From CAWARU01 sp963784575 (GTDB lineage: Bacteria; Pseudomonadota; Gammaproteobacteria; UBA6186; Azoamicaceae): a stretch of DNA of 64,000 nt. The notes below the pieces were generated by a model that ran no database searches, was not told the origin of the DNA, and saw nothing but the letters and a program-made list of their open reading frames with translations. This document shows positions 37,620 to 45,803 of the stretch, piece by piece. The stretch's first letter is position 1; every line of letters begins with the position of its first letter. The position numbers were made by a program, and so were the translations under genes. The stretch spans positions 3,224,001 through 3,288,000 of the forward strand of contig CAWARU010000001.1 in NCBI GenBank assembly GCA_963784575.1. The letters are read 5' to 3'.

Positions 37620-38393
37620 ATGAGCTTCATGAATCATTTCGGCAGTCACTCCCAGGATTATCTCCGCTTCAGGCCGGATTATCCGGAAGCACTCTACCAA
37701 TTTTTGGCAAGCTTGGTTTCAGAACATGATCTGGCTTGGGATGTAGGCACCGGAAATGGACAAGCCGCTTCGGAGATCGCAAAATATTTTAAGAAAGTCA
37801 TTGCAACCGATATTAATGTAGGGCAGATACAGGTTGCCATACAAAAACCAAATATTGAATACCGAATTTTGCCTGCTGAAAAAACAGATTTGCTAAACCA
37901 AAGCGTCGACATGATCACCGTCGCGCAAGCCCTGCATTGGTTTAATCTGCCTAATTTCTATGCGGAGGTAAAACGTGTTGCCAAGAAAAATGCAGTACTT
38001 GCAGCCTGGACTTATGGTCTCTTCATATCTACCGAAGAGATTGATGCTGTCATCAAAAAATTATATCTAGAAATTCTAAAAGAGTGCTGGCCCATAGAGC
38101 GAAAATATATCGATGAAGAATATAAAACAATTCCCTTCCCTTTCCCAAAAATCCCATCCCCCAATTTTTATATCGAAAAACTATATGGTTACGATAATCT
38201 TCTCGGATATCTGCACACCTGGTCTGCCGTGAAGGAGTATCATAAGCGTTTTGGATCAGATCCCTTAAAGCTTATTATTCCTGATTTACAAAAGGCTTGG
38301 GGGGATCTGGCATCATCATACACCGTGCGTTGGCCTATTCATTTGTTGTTGGGATATCTCAATCAAAAGGAGGCGCTCCCTCCCCACTCTTAA
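37620..38393 (+). CDS. Class I SAM-dependent methyltransferase
   Basis: 257 residues, start ATG at 37620 behind GAGG. SAM-binding motif I at 40-50 (WDVGTGNGQAA), acidic motif II (VIATDIN), motif around SVDMITVAQALHWF. The pattern HFGSHSQDYLRFRPDYP and AQALHWF is typical of the trans-aconitate methyltransferase-like group (Methyltransf_11). Substrate unknown. Confidence 0.85.
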   Translation: MSFMNHFGSHSQDYLRFRPDYPEALYQFLASLVSEHDLAWDVGTGNGQAASEIAKYFKKVIATDINVGQIQVAIQKPNIEYRILPAEKTDLLNQSVDMITVAQALHWFNLPNFYAEVKRVAKKNAVLAAWTYGLFISTEEIDAVIKKLYLEILKECWPIERKYIDEEYKTIPFPFPKIPSPNFYIEKLYGYDNLLGYLHTWSAVKEYHKRFGSDPLKLIIPDLQKAWGDLASSYTVRWPIHLLLGYLNQKEALPPHS

Positions 38394-38476
38394 CGCGCTC
38401 CACGCATTTCACCCCTCTACCCCCAACCATCCCCTAGCTGGAAATGGTTAGGGTAAGTGGAGTTATACCCGCAGAT

Positions 38477-38872
38477 TTACGGCTTATTCATCTGCAGCGG
38501 CTGCCACAATGCAATGTATGCACCAGTCGGATCTGCAATAATTGCGAAACGGCCCATGTTGCCAGCTTGCGTGATATCTTTCTTTACCTTGGCACCATTG
38601 TCTTTGGCTTTCTGGACATAAGATTCCAAATTATCCACTAAGATGTATGCCATCCAATGCGGCGGAATTTCTTGCTGCATTTCTTTCGGAATTGTCCAAA
38701 TGCCGCCAAAATCCTTGTCGCCATTTTTAATCATGGTGTATGTCATGTCCCCCATGTCATGGTCAGTGAACTTCCAGCCAAATACTTTGCCATAAAAGTC
38801 CTTTGCTGCTTGGTTGTTAGGGGTTGCGAGTTCATTCCAGCATATATCGCCTACTTTGGGTTGATCAGCCAT
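38477..38872 (-). CDS. VOC (glyoxalase/dioxygenase-fold) family protein
   Basis: 131 residues from the ATG at 38870-38872, which has AGGAG; an upstream start at 38920 is rejected. Two beta-alpha-beta-beta-beta units: GDICWNELATPNNQAAKDFY opening and a second module with AYILVDNLESYVQKAKDNGA and DPTGAYIALWQ. Such proteins are often of unassigned metabolic or stress function. Intact, single gene. Confidence 0.85.
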   Translation of the reverse strand: MADQPKVGDICWNELATPNNQAAKDFYGKVFGWKFTDHDMGDMTYTMIKNGDKDFGGIWTIPKEMQQEIPPHWMAYILVDNLESYVQKAKDNGAKVKKDITQAGNMGRFAIIADPTGAYIALWQPLQMNKP

Positions 38873-38989
38873 AAAATCTCCTATTGATGTGAAATGGATG
38901 GATGGGATAAATGATTGCAATTACAACAGATTGCTCTTGATGGTATACCGGGATATCATTTGATTGCAAGAGGGTGAGAGTAAAACTAC

Positions 38990-39781
38990 TTGATAAAAAT
39001 CATTGACCTTGATATAAATACTTTCATCAGAAGTTGTTCGCAAGGCTTGCAGAGTTGGGATAGTGGCTTGGATATTAAGGAGATTTTCAAGTTATTCATT
39101 AAAAATGGATATGATTTAGATGAAAACTTCACCACCATTAACAGAAAGCCGATCTATTACGCAGTAGACTTATCAAATCAATTGTCCAATGCTTCAAAAG
39201 TATTCGTAAAACTATTGAAACATGGTGCAAGTCCTTTCACCTACAACCGAGACATTCAATACAATCCGTTATTCCTTGCCTTTTCAAAATGCATGGTCAA
39301 CATAGCGAAAGAACTGTTGATCAATGGTATGGGATTGCTGGATAAAAAAATACGCTGGCATAAAGATATGGACAGCGAAATTGTTTATGATAGCAGATCT
39401 ACCTATAATGCTGAAATACTAAGAGATGCTGAGATTGTATTTAAATTTATTTATAGGGATGAAAGGGTCGGTTGTGATAAAGAGGTTTGGATCCATACTG
39501 TCCGGGAGTTATCTCTGTGGTTAAGTAGTTGGAAGCAATTAAGTCCCAAAGATTTGAAAAGAGTAGATTCCGTGTGTCACAATGTATTGAAAGCTGCAAG
39601 AAAATCTGAATTTGTTTTTGCGCCGGGAGTTGTTGAAGCATTTAGCAATTATCAAAGAGCAAGAATGCCCATAGCTTCCATGCTCGAAAGATATATGAGA
39701 TCCTCTAACAACGTCAGCGGAATAGTACTAGGATACATGGGAGAAACCCGTGAAACGAAAAGGCTGAAAAAGTTTTTTTGA
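38990..39781 (+). CDS. Ankyrin-like hypothetical protein
   Basis: 263 residues from a TTG at 38990, with GAGAG upstream. Degenerate ankyrin-type helix pairs in the first 120 residues (RKPIYYAVDLSNQLSNASKVF, then FVKLLKHGASPFTYN, and PLFLAFSKCMVNIAKELLINGM); the rest is helical without recognised motif. The last 12 codons (GETRETKRLKKFF) fall inside a DNA repeat shared with 45260-45410, so the 3' end may have been acquired or duplicated. Confidence 0.6.
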   Translation: MIKIIDLDINTFIRSCSQGLQSWDSGLDIKEIFKLFIKNGYDLDENFTTINRKPIYYAVDLSNQLSNASKVFVKLLKHGASPFTYNRDIQYNPLFLAFSKCMVNIAKELLINGMGLLDKKIRWHKDMDSEIVYDSRSTYNAEILRDAEIVFKFIYRDERVGCDKEVWIHTVRELSLWLSSWKQLSPKDLKRVDSVCHNVLKAARKSEFVFAPGVVEAFSNYQRARMPIASMLERYMRSSNNVSGIVLGYMGETRETKRLKKFF

Positions 39782-39900
39782 AATGTGCTTTTTTCCAGTT
39801 CATAATATCTGGAAATTATCCGATCTAAGCACTTTTCTTATAAGAAAATATTATTGAGAAGTTAAAGACAGCCGAAGGAGCGTTTGCACTTATCTTCTCC
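39741..39900. repeat. Dispersed repeat, copy 1
   Basis: From gagaaacccgtg (39741) to gcacttatctt (about 39897), closely similar to 45260-45410, including the palindromic stretch around AGTGCTTAGATCGG/AAGCACTTTTC. The two differ in a 25-30-base middle block. It covers the 3' end of the ankyrin-like gene and the following non-coding DNA. Confidence 0.8.
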
Positions 39901-40052
39901 GACAAAAAACCGAGTGTGCGACTGTGGGATTGCCCATAATTGGCTTGCCCGAAATCCTTAGCAAATCACGTATAAATATCGGATTTACGAGTAAACACGG
40001 TTAATCGTATTCTTAGCTTTCTTAAATTGCAAACCTCATTTAAGGAAGTTCT

Positions 40053-40418
40053 GTGTTCAAAAAGCAATATGACCGCACACTAAAACCTGTCGCACAATAT
40101 CTGCGCAACTGTTTAACCCCTGCCGAAGGGAAACTCTGGCGCCATCTCAGATTGAGTCAAGTTCGAGGAGTTCGGTTTTATTCTCAAAGTATTGTTGGGA
40201 ATGTCATCCTCGATTTTTATGCGCCTGAAATCAAGCTCGCAATTGAAGTAGACGGTTCCCATCATTTCGAACCCGATCAAATTGCCAAAGACTCAAAGCG
40301 TGATGCTTTTTTGGGGCGATTAGGCATAGAAGTCTTGCGCTTTGATAATGGGCAAATCTACAACTCCTTGAATCTTGTTTTGGAGGAGATTTATAGAGTT
40401 GTGGGGGAGAGGAGGTAG
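40053..40418 (+). CDS. DUF559 (Vsr-like) endonuclease-domain protein
   Basis: 121 residues, GTG start with AAGGAAG upstream. Full DUF559 fold of the restriction-endonuclease-like superfamily: LTPAEGKLWRHLR, ILDFYAPEIKLAIEVDGSHH with acidic active-site residues D and E, then RDAFLGRLGIEVLRFDN. Such proteins are often stand-alone or associated with mobile DNA. It interrupts what is a continuous repeat-hicB junction at 45.4 kb, so it probably arrived as part of a roughly 590-bp insertion. Confidence 0.88.
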   Translation: MFKKQYDRTLKPVAQYLRNCLTPAEGKLWRHLRLSQVRGVRFYSQSIVGNVILDFYAPEIKLAIEVDGSHHFEPDQIAKDSKRDAFLGRLGIEVLRFDNGQIYNSLNLVLEEIYRVVGERR

Positions 40419-40424
40419 GGTGCA

Positions 40425-40521
40425 TTTTTTGGTAATGTAGTTGAACTGTAATGCTTCCACTGTATGGTTTTTCGGGTTCTACATTTAATATTTTGCAATT
40501 CTTAATATAACCTTCGAGTGC
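40425..40521 (-). pseudogene. HicB-type antitoxin remnant (C-terminal part)
   Basis: On the minus strand: LEGYIKNCKILNVEPEKPYS and then GSITVQLHYQ. This is the characteristic HicB ending (family: DxYLxxCxxxGxxPEKPYSGxxxVR). No start codon or N-terminal half. It overlaps the boundary with the reverse-transcriptase remnant. A complementary fragment lies at 45418-45506. Confidence 0.55.
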
Positions 40522-40890
40522 TCTGTAAGAAGCGAACAAGCTTTTATATGCAGAAGCTAAGAGAGATGCTATCGTGGCATGGATTGAAAATCAATGAAGA
40601 GAAGAGCAGGCTTGTGCATGCTCGGAAAGGATTTGATTTTCTGGGGCAACATTTTCGGTTAAAGCCTAGCAGAAAATGGAAACATTGGCAGTTCTGTTAT
40701 CGCTGGCCGAGCAAGAAAGCAGTGCTCGCAATAAAGGATAAGATAAGAAACGCGATGGGGAGAAGATGATATTTACGATCTCGAAACCAAGATGGGCGTG
40801 ATAAATCCGATATTGAGGGGATGGTGCCAGTTTCATAAATATAGTAATGCGCATTAGGTATTCAATATCCGGGAAGCAATCCTAAGGGCT
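40511..40890 (+). pseudogene. Remnant of a group II intron reverse transcriptase/maturase
   Basis: Frame at 40518-40769 reads MQKLREMLSWHGLKINEEKS then RLVHARKGFDFLGQHFRLKP, the thumb-proximal segment of LtrA-type reverse transcriptases. After a stop, another frame gives INPILRGWCQFHKYSNAH and, after a TAG, VFNIRE, the following family motifs. The catalytic YADD region and C-terminal HNH are missing. A decayed fragment; intron RNA domains not recognised. Confidence 0.72.
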
Positions 40891-40952
40891 AACACCAATG
40901 CGCCACGTGCTAATATTGCAGTCAAGAAAGATAAAGATGATTTATACCAATT

Positions 40953-42317
40953 TCAAGAACATTTTGCACTCGACTTGACAGCGGTGAAAATAAGAGCATG
41001 CGCTGTTTCGGGTGTCTTTAAACTCTCAATAATATTTCCTAATTCGTCTCTTTGAAGTTTAAATAGGTGAGCAAAACTCGCCAAATCAATAGCCCCGCGA
41101 CCGCCAGCAAACGCGCGCCTGGCCGTCAGACGAGGGCGCACGCCGAGCAAATGCGACAAGCCCACGCGCTCGCCTTTATATAATCCGTAACCAGTACCAA
41201 GACCAAAACTATCCAAATCCAGCACCTTGCCATTCGAATCTCGACACGGCCCTCTATTAGGTTCAGAGTCGAATTTAGGGGGCGGAGATAGAGAAAAAGG
41301 CTTATCATCGCACATTACTTGTTTATTAGATTCGGATAACCTTTTATGACATTCACCTATAATCTCCCCAAGCTTATCTATATCATCCCATCTGTTTTCA
41401 GCAGACAATTTGGGGTATTGAATATAATAGTTTATATAGGCTTTTAAAAGATTTAATAGAGATTCTAAAAATTCTGTTTCATCAGCGTATTTAATTTGAG
41501 TAGTCTCGGAAGTTTTCTTGCTTTCTGCCTTTGTTTTCAATTCAGGAGTACCTAAATGACACGAGGGCAGAGAATCTTTAGGGCTTGTGCCTGGAAAGTT
41601 TGCTTTTTCTACTTGAAAAGGGCCAGTGATGTGATGCAGGAAGTCTTCTGATTGCTGCATTTTTTCAAATCTAAGTTTGGCGGCAGCTTTGGTAGCAGCA
41701 TCAGTATCATCGGATTCCATTTCTACGATAGCAGTTACTGCATCAAATATTTGTGTCTGGTCTGATATGCGACGCTGAACTGATTCTAACTGCCGTAGAG
41801 CGGCTATTCGATACTCTTCTATGATTTCCTTATCTTTTACTAGGAGTTGTCTCAAAAGCTTCCGCAGAAAATGGATATCGCCCGAAAAGGCCGCTGCTTG
41901 TAAGGCGCTCACTTTTAGCCAATTTCTGAAGTAAATGAATAGTGGGTTTTCTCGTGGTTGTATGTGTTGACGACCATCACGAAAAGTGACGATTTTTGTA
42001 CTTTGATAGCCTTCGTGACAATGTGTTTGCGTGAGTATCTTTTCGGCCTTAGCATTCTGTTTACTAAACCATTCCCCTAAGATTTCAGGCTTTGCAGCAA
42101 AGACATGAGCTACGAGTTTTCTTACCGCCATATCGTCTTTCAAAGCCTCTAGAGCAAATTTCGCTGTTTGGCCAAATCTACTTAAATCCCTGGCATCTAA
42201 AAATGAGCCAGCATATTTTATTAAAGAATTTGGAAATTGACGATATTGTATTAAATAAGTTGGCTGTTTTTTATCTTTTTTTGAAAAATCTGCTGCCTCT
42301 ACAGAAGTTGTCGACAT
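40953..42317 (-). CDS. F-box-like protein, paralogue 1
   Basis: 454 residues from the ATG at 42315-42317, chosen because the paralogue at 48322 starts with the matching MSMTSVEAADF; a start at 42344 is possible. Residues about 28-57 (FPNSLIKYAGSFLDARDLSR then FGQTAKFALEAL) fit an F-box: LP..L....SFLD..DL..F..T. Next comes an ankyrin-like pair (SALQAAAFSGDIHFLRKLLR), a charged linker, and a conserved C-terminal region with LDLDSFGLGTGYGLYKG. It shares this architecture with 46907-48322 and the C-terminal half with 45804-46811. F-box proteins recruit host SCF ubiquitin ligases in known effectors; that role here is inference. Confidence 0.68.
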   Translation of the reverse strand: MSTTSVEAADFSKKDKKQPTYLIQYRQFPNSLIKYAGSFLDARDLSRFGQTAKFALEALKDDMAVRKLVAHVFAAKPEILGEWFSKQNAKAEKILTQTHCHEGYQSTKIVTFRDGRQHIQPRENPLFIYFRNWLKVSALQAAAFSGDIHFLRKLLRQLLVKDKEIIEEYRIAALRQLESVQRRISDQTQIFDAVTAIVEMESDDTDAATKAAAKLRFEKMQQSEDFLHHITGPFQVEKANFPGTSPKDSLPSCHLGTPELKTKAESKKTSETTQIKYADETEFLESLLNLLKAYINYYIQYPKLSAENRWDDIDKLGEIIGECHKRLSESNKQVMCDDKPFSLSPPPKFDSEPNRGPCRDSNGKVLDLDSFGLGTGYGLYKGERVGLSHLLGVRPRLTARRAFAGGRGAIDLASFAHLFKLQRDELGNIIESLKTPETAHALIFTAVKSSAKCS

Positions 42318-42644
42318 AGCTTCATGGCTAATGAAATCATACAACTAATCAAATAACCAGTTTCTTTCCATTATTTTTGCTATAGAGTTCAACTTGAATT
42401 TCAGTCTATTAAGCTTTAGATATTGAAATTTGAAGTTATTTCGAATTGATAGTTTTTATTGAAATATCTAGAAAATCTTTGTTGGTTATTATTAAAAACA
42501 ATAGTGAAGAGATAACCATTTAATATCGATAAATGTTAATGGATCAGTGCCATGCCGTGCATACCAATAATACTCTTCAAATAGGTTACTCCACCTTATC
42601 AATTGATACAGATAAAAATACGCGTCAGCTCAGTTCAAAGCTGT
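42318..42644. other. AT-rich intergenic region
   Basis: No credible gene. The part next to the F-box gene (42340-42385) is similar to DNA found just right of the IS66 element at 50102-50140, marking it as the shared upstream region of the F-box paralogues. Confidence 0.5.
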
Positions 42645-43973
42645 TTAACTATCTAATCTCTTACGTTTTCTTGAAGATGTTAAAAAGTTTTTTACCACCG
42701 CTTGTTGCGATTCAGTAATAACCAAGGCAACATGTTCTTTGGTGTTCTTTTGATCTGCTATTTGAACATTTTCTTTTTTTTGTTTAATAAAAATCCTTTC
42801 CTGAATCTCGCTTCTAACTGCACTGTCACTGCAAACTCGCAATTTAGTAGCATCGTAAGTATCTATTATTTCTCTTAATTTACCCTGGGTACAATTCCGA
42901 ATCATTTCTTCTATAACGCCTAAATATTTATTACCAAAATAGCTGATGGTTCGATTTTGAATTTTCGGTTTATCAGGATCATCTGAAGGAATCTGGAACG
43001 GGGTCTCGACACCGTATTTATTTCGCTTTTGTAACGCATATTGCTTTAATGTTTGTGGCTCACCCATCTTATTTTTGCGTAGTATTCTGCTAGCTTCTTC
43101 AGGATAGTTCTTTATATATGTTTCTAAACTTTTCATTGATTGCGCTAATCGCATAAATTCAGGCGGATTGCGATATTCTCTTACTCTTAATCCACTTTTT
43201 TCAGTAGTATCTTTCAAGATATGTCCTTCTTTTTCTAGCTTAAATGAAAAAAATTCTGATGGTTTCAATTTTAACGTCTTTCTTGCATCTTTGATTGTAA
43301 AAAATCCACAGTCGAATTTAGTTTTTTGTCGCGATTCATTATTTTGATTTAAAATAACGCGCTTCAATTTACCTTTAAAACCCTGAGACACTAATTCAGA
43401 AATTTTTGCATTTTTCTCAATAGAATCTTGAACTGTAATATGGTAGTTATCTTCTATTTTTTCACACAATATTGGTACATAATGGGGGAACAATCTATAT
43501 ATTACGCTAAAACGAACGCTATTTCTTGCTTTGATTAAAGTCTTAAAAGCATGCATTAAGGCTTGCTCACTATCTGCCACATAACAGTTATAAAATGAAT
43601 TTTTATCTTTATTTGCAAAATATTCCATCAGCAATGCAAATCCCTTTATTTGTAATATCTCATGTTCCATTCCTGTGTCATCATCCTTTTCTTTAGTTAT
43701 AAATGAATCTCGGATTAATGGAAATTCAGAATAGGATAGAGTTCTAAACTCATCTCTTCTTTTCTCTTCTAAGATTTGTGCTTCTAAAAATTTGACAATT
43801 TCTCCATAGCCCTTTTCTCTCGCGTAAGTAAGAGCTGATTTACTTTCAAAATCGAATTCATCATATAAACCCTTAACATCTTCAAGTAGATTCTCTTTTA
43901 CAGCGACCATAAATGGGGTGAATTCTCCATCATTTTGGTCTGATTCACTGAATTGCTCAAAAATTATTGACAT
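42645..43973 (-). CDS. Ankyrin-type protein with CE-clan cysteine protease signature
   Basis: 442 residues. An ankyrin-like start (FTPFMVAVKENLLEDVKGLY, SALTYAREKGYGEIVKFLEA) is followed by a region whose residues fit the CE-clan papain-like fold (Ulp1/SENP, YopJ, ChlaDub): H164 in FPHYVPIL, D183 in ITVQDSI, Q216 and C222 in RQKTKFDCGFFTIKDA. The Q-x5-C spacing and the DCG(F/V)F box are the hallmark of Ulp1-like peptidases; H..DS order also fits. Such enzymes cleave ubiquitin-like modifiers or act as acetyltransferases. C-terminus basic (SSRKRKRLDS), perhaps a nuclear localisation signal. Host-directed activity is inference. Confidence 0.62.
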   Translation of the reverse strand: MSIIFEQFSESDQNDGEFTPFMVAVKENLLEDVKGLYDEFDFESKSALTYAREKGYGEIVKFLEAQILEEKRRDEFRTLSYSEFPLIRDSFITKEKDDDTGMEHEILQIKGFALLMEYFANKDKNSFYNCYVADSEQALMHAFKTLIKARNSVRFSVIYRLFPHYVPILCEKIEDNYHITVQDSIEKNAKISELVSQGFKGKLKRVILNQNNESRQKTKFDCGFFTIKDARKTLKLKPSEFFSFKLEKEGHILKDTTEKSGLRVREYRNPPEFMRLAQSMKSLETYIKNYPEEASRILRKNKMGEPQTLKQYALQKRNKYGVETPFQIPSDDPDKPKIQNRTISYFGNKYLGVIEEMIRNCTQGKLREIIDTYDATKLRVCSDSAVRSEIQERIFIKQKKENVQIADQKNTKEHVALVITESQQAVVKNFLTSSRKRKRLDS

Positions 43974-44140
43974 ATCAAGTCCCTATTATTCATAGCTTTC
44001 TACAAACTGTATTAATTGCTTCTATAAAATATACTTAAACATTTATACAATAATTAACAAAAATTTGTCAATTTCAAATCACAACATTTCAGAAAGGAAA
44101 GTAATATTTAAATGAAATCTTTATTGGACAAAAATTAGGA
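43974..44140. other. AT-rich intergenic sequence
   Basis: No ORF or RNA gene seen; very AT-rich, likely holds the promoter of the gene at 42645-43973. Confidence 0.4.
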
Positions 44141-44265
44141 GGTCAAGTCTCTAAAGTAAAATCAATATATAAATTGAAAAATTTGTTTCTATTTCATATT
44201 GTTCAACTTGAGACAATTTTTTGATTTAAAATAGTTGTCTCCAGTCGTACTTTAGAGGCTTGACC
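44141..44265. repeat. 125-bp inverted-repeat element
   Basis: GGTCAAGTCTCTAAAGTA (44141-44158) is matched by its complement at 44248-44265 with one mismatch. Inner GAGACAA/TTGTCTC arms also pair. A further partial copy of the end (actttagagagacttg) follows near 44298. No ORF inside; MITE-like. Confidence 0.65.
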
Positions 44266-44296
44266 CTGAAGTAACATGAATTAATATGTTTTTACT

Positions 44297-44746
44297 TTAG
44301 AGAGACTTGGCTCCCAATAACACATGCCCGGTTTCGAGGATAGATTTTAGATTTGAAAGTATTTTAGGCCAGCCACTAGATACAGCTTCAATGAATTGAG
44401 ATGGTTTTCGGTCAATCACATGATGGACAGTTAATTTTGTCACATCGTTTATGGTTTCGATCTCGAATGTGCATCGTGAGTAGCCTTCTGTTTTTAACTC
44501 CGGCTTCCATTCATTGCGCCATTTTATAGTCAAACTTTTTGGAGGAGTACTTTCAACAATCTCGCCTGTATCATAAATTTGTCCAGTTTCAGAAATCATT
44601 TTCCAAGAAGATCCCGGTGTCCATGCACTTTCACAGTAAGCGCCAAGCCAGTATTGTTTCATGAATTCGGGATTTGTAAGAGCGTTCCATAGTTTTTCAG
44701 GGGTGGTTTTGATATAGGTGACATAGACGAATTCAGATTTAGTCAT
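44297..44746 (-). CDS. SRPBCC / AHSA1-like protein
   Basis: 149 residues from the ATG at 44744-44746. Activator-of-Hsp90-ATPase-1-like START fold: VYVTYIKTTPEKLWNALTNP, YWLGAYCESAWTPGSSW, and a C-terminal long helix with GWPKILSNLKSILETG. The start overlaps the end of the upstream ArsR gene by 8 bases, the standard two-gene ArsR-SRPBCC arrangement. Ligand unknown. A longer start at 44806 is unlikely because it would lie deep in the regulator gene. Confidence 0.9.
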   Translation of the reverse strand: MTKSEFVYVTYIKTTPEKLWNALTNPEFMKQYWLGAYCESAWTPGSSWKMISETGQIYDTGEIVESTPPKSLTIKWRNEWKPELKTEGYSRCTFEIETINDVTKLTVHHVIDRKPSQFIEAVSSGWPKILSNLKSILETGHVLLGAKSL

Positions 44747-45068
44747 TGCTTTTATCCTTAAGTGCCTGTTTAAGATTATACAGTGCTGCAACTCGCCCTG
44801 CTTCAAACTTACCTATCCAGCGCATGTAGATTTCGCTGATTGGGATCGGGTTGAGATAATGCAGCTTCTCACGCCCTTGTTTTCTGGTAACGACAAGATT
44901 TGCCGCTTCCAAAATTCCAAGATGCTTAGTTATTGCCTGGCGACTCATATCATGCCCCTCGCACAATTCACCCAGAGTCAGGCCACTTTTTTCGTGAAGC
45001 CTATCTAGGAGCTTTCTACGACTTACATCAGCAAGGGCATTGAACACTTTGTCTTCATCAATAACCAT
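44739..45068 (-). CDS. ArsR family HTH transcriptional regulator
   Basis: 109 residues from the ATG at 45066-45068. Winged helix with LADVSRRKLLDRLHEKSGLT, recognition helix MSRQAITKHLGILEAANLV, and wing TRKQGREKLHYLN. No metal-binding cysteine pair, so probably not a metal sensor; this subgroup usually controls its partner AHSA1 gene. The start is placed 5 bases after a -10 box, implying a leaderless mRNA; a longer frame to 45149 would cross the promoter. Confidence 0.9.
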   Translation of the reverse strand: MVIDEDKVFNALADVSRRKLLDRLHEKSGLTLGELCEGHDMSRQAITKHLGILEAANLVVTRKQGREKLHYLNPIPISEIYMRWIGKFEAGRVAALYNLKQALKDKSND

Positions 45069-45073
45069 ATCAT

Positions 45074-45103
45074 ATATTATGCAACTTTTAGGTTGCATGT
45101 CAA
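45074..45103 (-). promoter_or_regulatory. Promoter and operator of the ArsR-SRPBCC operon
   Basis: Consensus -35 TTGACA (45098-45103, minus strand), 18-bp spacer, -10 TAATAT (45074-45079). The whole spacer is the inverted repeat TGCAAC-CTAAAA-GTTGCA (45080-45097), an ideal site for an autoregulating ArsR dimer that would block RNA polymerase. Confidence 0.75.
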
Positions 45104-45259
45104 GAGTTAAGGAATATTTATTTTTCCTTGTATAAGTTTGCAAAGTCACAGTTAAATAATTTTATCAGTTTTATAACTTCTTTGATTTATATATATTAAT
45201 AGTTTGATTTGCTTGATATTAAAAAAGAGAGACTTGTTACCTACAGCTTACTGACAGTG

Positions 45260-45410
45260 GAGAAACCCGTGGATAGGAAAGACTGAAAAAGTTTTTTTGA
45301 AATGTGCTTTTTTTCAGTTTATAATATCTGGAAATTATCCGATCTAAGCACTTTTCTTATAATGCGCAGCATAACGATCAAGCCGAAGGAGCGTTCGCAC
45401 TTATCTTCCC
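45260..45410. repeat. Dispersed repeat, copy 2
   Basis: Matches 39741-39900 (gagaaacccgtg to gcacttatcttc), but here runs directly into the hicB remnant, whereas at 40 kb about 590 bp with a DUF559 gene lie in between. Confidence 0.8.
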
Positions 45411-45417
45411 CTAATAT

Positions 45418-45506
45418 TTTGCAATTCTTAATATAACCTTCAATTGCTTCTGCCATATTTGCTTTTAATTGAGTAACCGTTTTGCCACTAAAATAAATTT
45501 GGTTCT
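45418..45506 (-). pseudogene. HicB-type antitoxin remnant (central part)
   Basis: Minus-strand reading NQIYFSGKTVTQLKANMAEA then IEGYIKNCKIL, the central HicB stretch, cut by a TAG upstream and by the repeat downstream. It shares about 28 bases (gcaattcttaatataacctt) with 40486-40515. The rest to 45803 holds no gene I can recognise. Confidence 0.5.
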
Positions 45507-45803
45507 ATGAAGTTTCGAGTGGGTTCTGAACTCTAACTGTTCGACATTCTGTTAATAATAGAGAATTTAAATGACAGTCATCAATACATTCCTATTTTGG
45601 ATATATTTTTAGTCCTTAGTCCTTGAGCTCGGATTCTAAGGTTCAGATAAGGCTGATTTTAAATGTAAAAATGCTGATTTATCACTAATTTAATCACCAG
45701 ATTGACACATACTTGTTAATATGATATTTTACTAGCTTATATAGATGCTTATGCATATTTATTAACAGCAATACTACAATACTAACAGGTAGAGGTAATT
45801 GAT

